DNA of 13,991 nt, taken from positions 1 through 13,991 of the forward strand of contig CAJUDV010000048.1 in NCBI GenBank assembly GCA_910585385.1, written 5' to 3'. Below are positions 12,903 to 13,991 of this stretch, one piece after another; position 1 is the stretch's first letter, and each line of letters begins with the position of its first letter. The notes beneath the pieces are model-generated. The model was given only the letters and a program-made list of their open reading frames with translations, made no database searches and was not told where the DNA came from. The DNA comes from an uncultured Oscillibacter sp. Its GTDB lineage: Bacteria > Bacillota > Clostridia > Oscillospirales > Oscillospiraceae. The position numbers and the translations under genes are program-made.

Positions 12903-12992
12903 TTATCTGTGAAAAGGTCCTCCGCGGGAGCTCGCCGCCCATAGGCGGCAAAGAACTGCCGGACCGTATTCAACGGTTGTGGATACAGGTTC

Positions 12993-13991
12993 TTAGAGCC
13001 TGGTCACCACGGGGATGACCATGGGACTGCGCTTGGTGTTCTTAAAAAGGTAGCTGCTGACGGCGGCCTTTACCGCGCCCTTTAGCTCTCCGTCGTCCCG
13101 GCCCCGGCGGCGGGTGACGCCCTCCGCCGCGTCCAGGGCCACGCCCTGGAGGTCCTTCATCAGATCTCCGGACTCCTTTACATAGATGAAGCCCCGGGTG
13201 ATGATCTCCGGCGGGCTCAGCAGCGCGCCGTTGTGGGAGGATACGGGCATCACCACCACCACCATGCCGTCCTCGGCAAGGCGCTTGCGGTCCCGCATGA
13301 CCACGGCCCCCACGTCGCCCACGCCGGAGCCGTCCACGTACACCTCTCCCGCGGGAACGGTGCCGCCGATCTTCAGCGTCTTAGCGGTGAGCTCAATGAC
13401 GGAGCCGTTCTCCGCAATGGCGATGTGATTGCGGTCCACCCCCATCTGCTGGGCCAGCTGGCTGTGGATCTGGAGCATCCGCTGTTCACCGTGAAGGGGG
13501 ACGAAGAAACGGGGCTTTGTCAGGGCGTGGATGATCTTCAGCTCCTCCTGGCAGGCGTGGCCGGAGACGTGGAGCATGTCGGCCTTGTTGTAGACCACAT
13601 GGACGCCCTTGCGGAACAGCTCGTTGATAACCCGGCTCACCGTCACCTCGTTGCCGGGGATGGCGGAGGCGGAGATGATGACCTTGTCGCCGGGGCCCAC
13701 CTCCACCTGCTTGTGCTGGGAGAAGGCCATGCGGTACAGGGCGCTCATCTCCTCCCCCTGGGAGCCGGTGGTGACGATGACCTGCTTGTTTTTGGGCAGG
13801 CCCTTGAGCTTGTTGATGTCCATGAGGGTGTTCTTGGGCACCTTCATATAGCCCAGAGAGGTGGAGACCTTCATGATGTTCTCCATAGACCGCCCGGTGA
13901 CGGCCACCTTCCGGCCAAAGGCCGCCGCGGCGTCCAGCACCTGCTGGATGCGGTGGACGTTGGAGGCGAAGGTGGTGACGATGATCCGCTC
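12993..13991 (-). CDS. rnj: Ribonuclease J, 3' part
   Basis: C-terminal 332 residues of a metallo-beta-lactamase/beta-CASP ribonuclease; the frame is open to the window edge. RNase J has endo- and 5'-3' exonuclease activity in mRNA decay and rRNA maturation. Visible family segments: ERIIVTTFASNVHRIQQV at the edge; GRSMENIMKVSTSLGY; the beta-CASP motif VTTGSQGEEMSAL; ISASAIPGNE; the metal-site region NKADMLHVSGHACQEE with KPRFFVPLHGEQRML; and the C-terminal domain with VYVDGSGVGDVG and SPPEIITRGFIYVKESGDL. Whether it is J1 or J2 cannot be decided from this part. Confidence 0.96.
   Translation of the reverse strand, partial: ERIIVTTFASNVHRIQQVLDAAAAFGRKVAVTGRSMENIMKVSTSLGYMKVPKNTLMDINKLKGLPKNKQVIVTTGSQGEEMSALYRMAFSQHKQVEVGPGDKVIISASAIPGNEVTVSRVINELFRKGVHVVYNKADMLHVSGHACQEELKIIHALTKPRFFVPLHGEQRMLQIHSQLAQQMGVDRNHIAIAENGSVIELTAKTLKIGGTVPAGEVYVDGSGVGDVGAVVMRDRKRLAEDGMVVVVMPVSSHNGALLSPPEIITRGFIYVKESGDLMKDLQGVALDAAEGVTRRRGRDDGELKGAVKAAVSSYLFKNTKRSPMVIPVVTRL

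Overview
The window is GC-rich bacterial chromosome. The family-level signals are an SLH-anchored surface protein, RNase J, an ECF sigma factor with a zinc-finger membrane anti-sigma factor, an acetyl-type MetA, and strong GGAGG-type ribosome binding sites. These point to a high-GC Clostridia member, most likely an Oscillospiraceae-type gut anaerobe (inference; no 16S or marker gene is present).

Layout. Positions 1-1553 (+) hold the end of an O-acetylhomoserine sulfhydrylase gene overlapping metA, a two-step homocysteine operon. A strong bidirectional hairpin follows, then a 163-bp foldback element whose right terminus supplies the stop codon of a MATE efflux gene (minus strand, 1922-3301). 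Between that gene and prfB (minus, 3607-4731) lies a repeat-dense 300-bp spacer with a terminator. prfB has a near-consensus promoter and lacks the usual programmed frameshift. Another structured spacer (4800-5300) precedes a 1364-residue secreted surface protein (5308-9402, +) made of Cys-rich repeats, a B-repeat-like domain, about seven tandem beta-rich repeats and C-terminal SLH domains.

The most interesting locus is at 9449-10606 on the minus strand: a complete, compact retron. It has a 306-aa reverse transcriptase with the retron hallmarks NAxxH and VTG. Upstream is a 174-nt candidate msr-msd RNA, bounded by a perfect 10-bp a1/a2 inverted repeat, with two msr hairpins and one long msd hairpin. 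A sigma-A type promoter is placed to start transcription at a1. No toxin or effector gene is linked in the same transcription unit.

Divergent from the retron is an ECF sigma/anti-sigma operon (10685-12044, +) with an ECF-like, possibly autoregulated promoter. A SprA-related putative zinc metalloprotease follows with its own promoter (12090-12812). It converges on the 3' part of an RNase J gene (minus strand, running off the right edge). Three copies of a hairpin repeat with a constant CCCT loop and covarying stems occur in the two intergenic regions around prfB.
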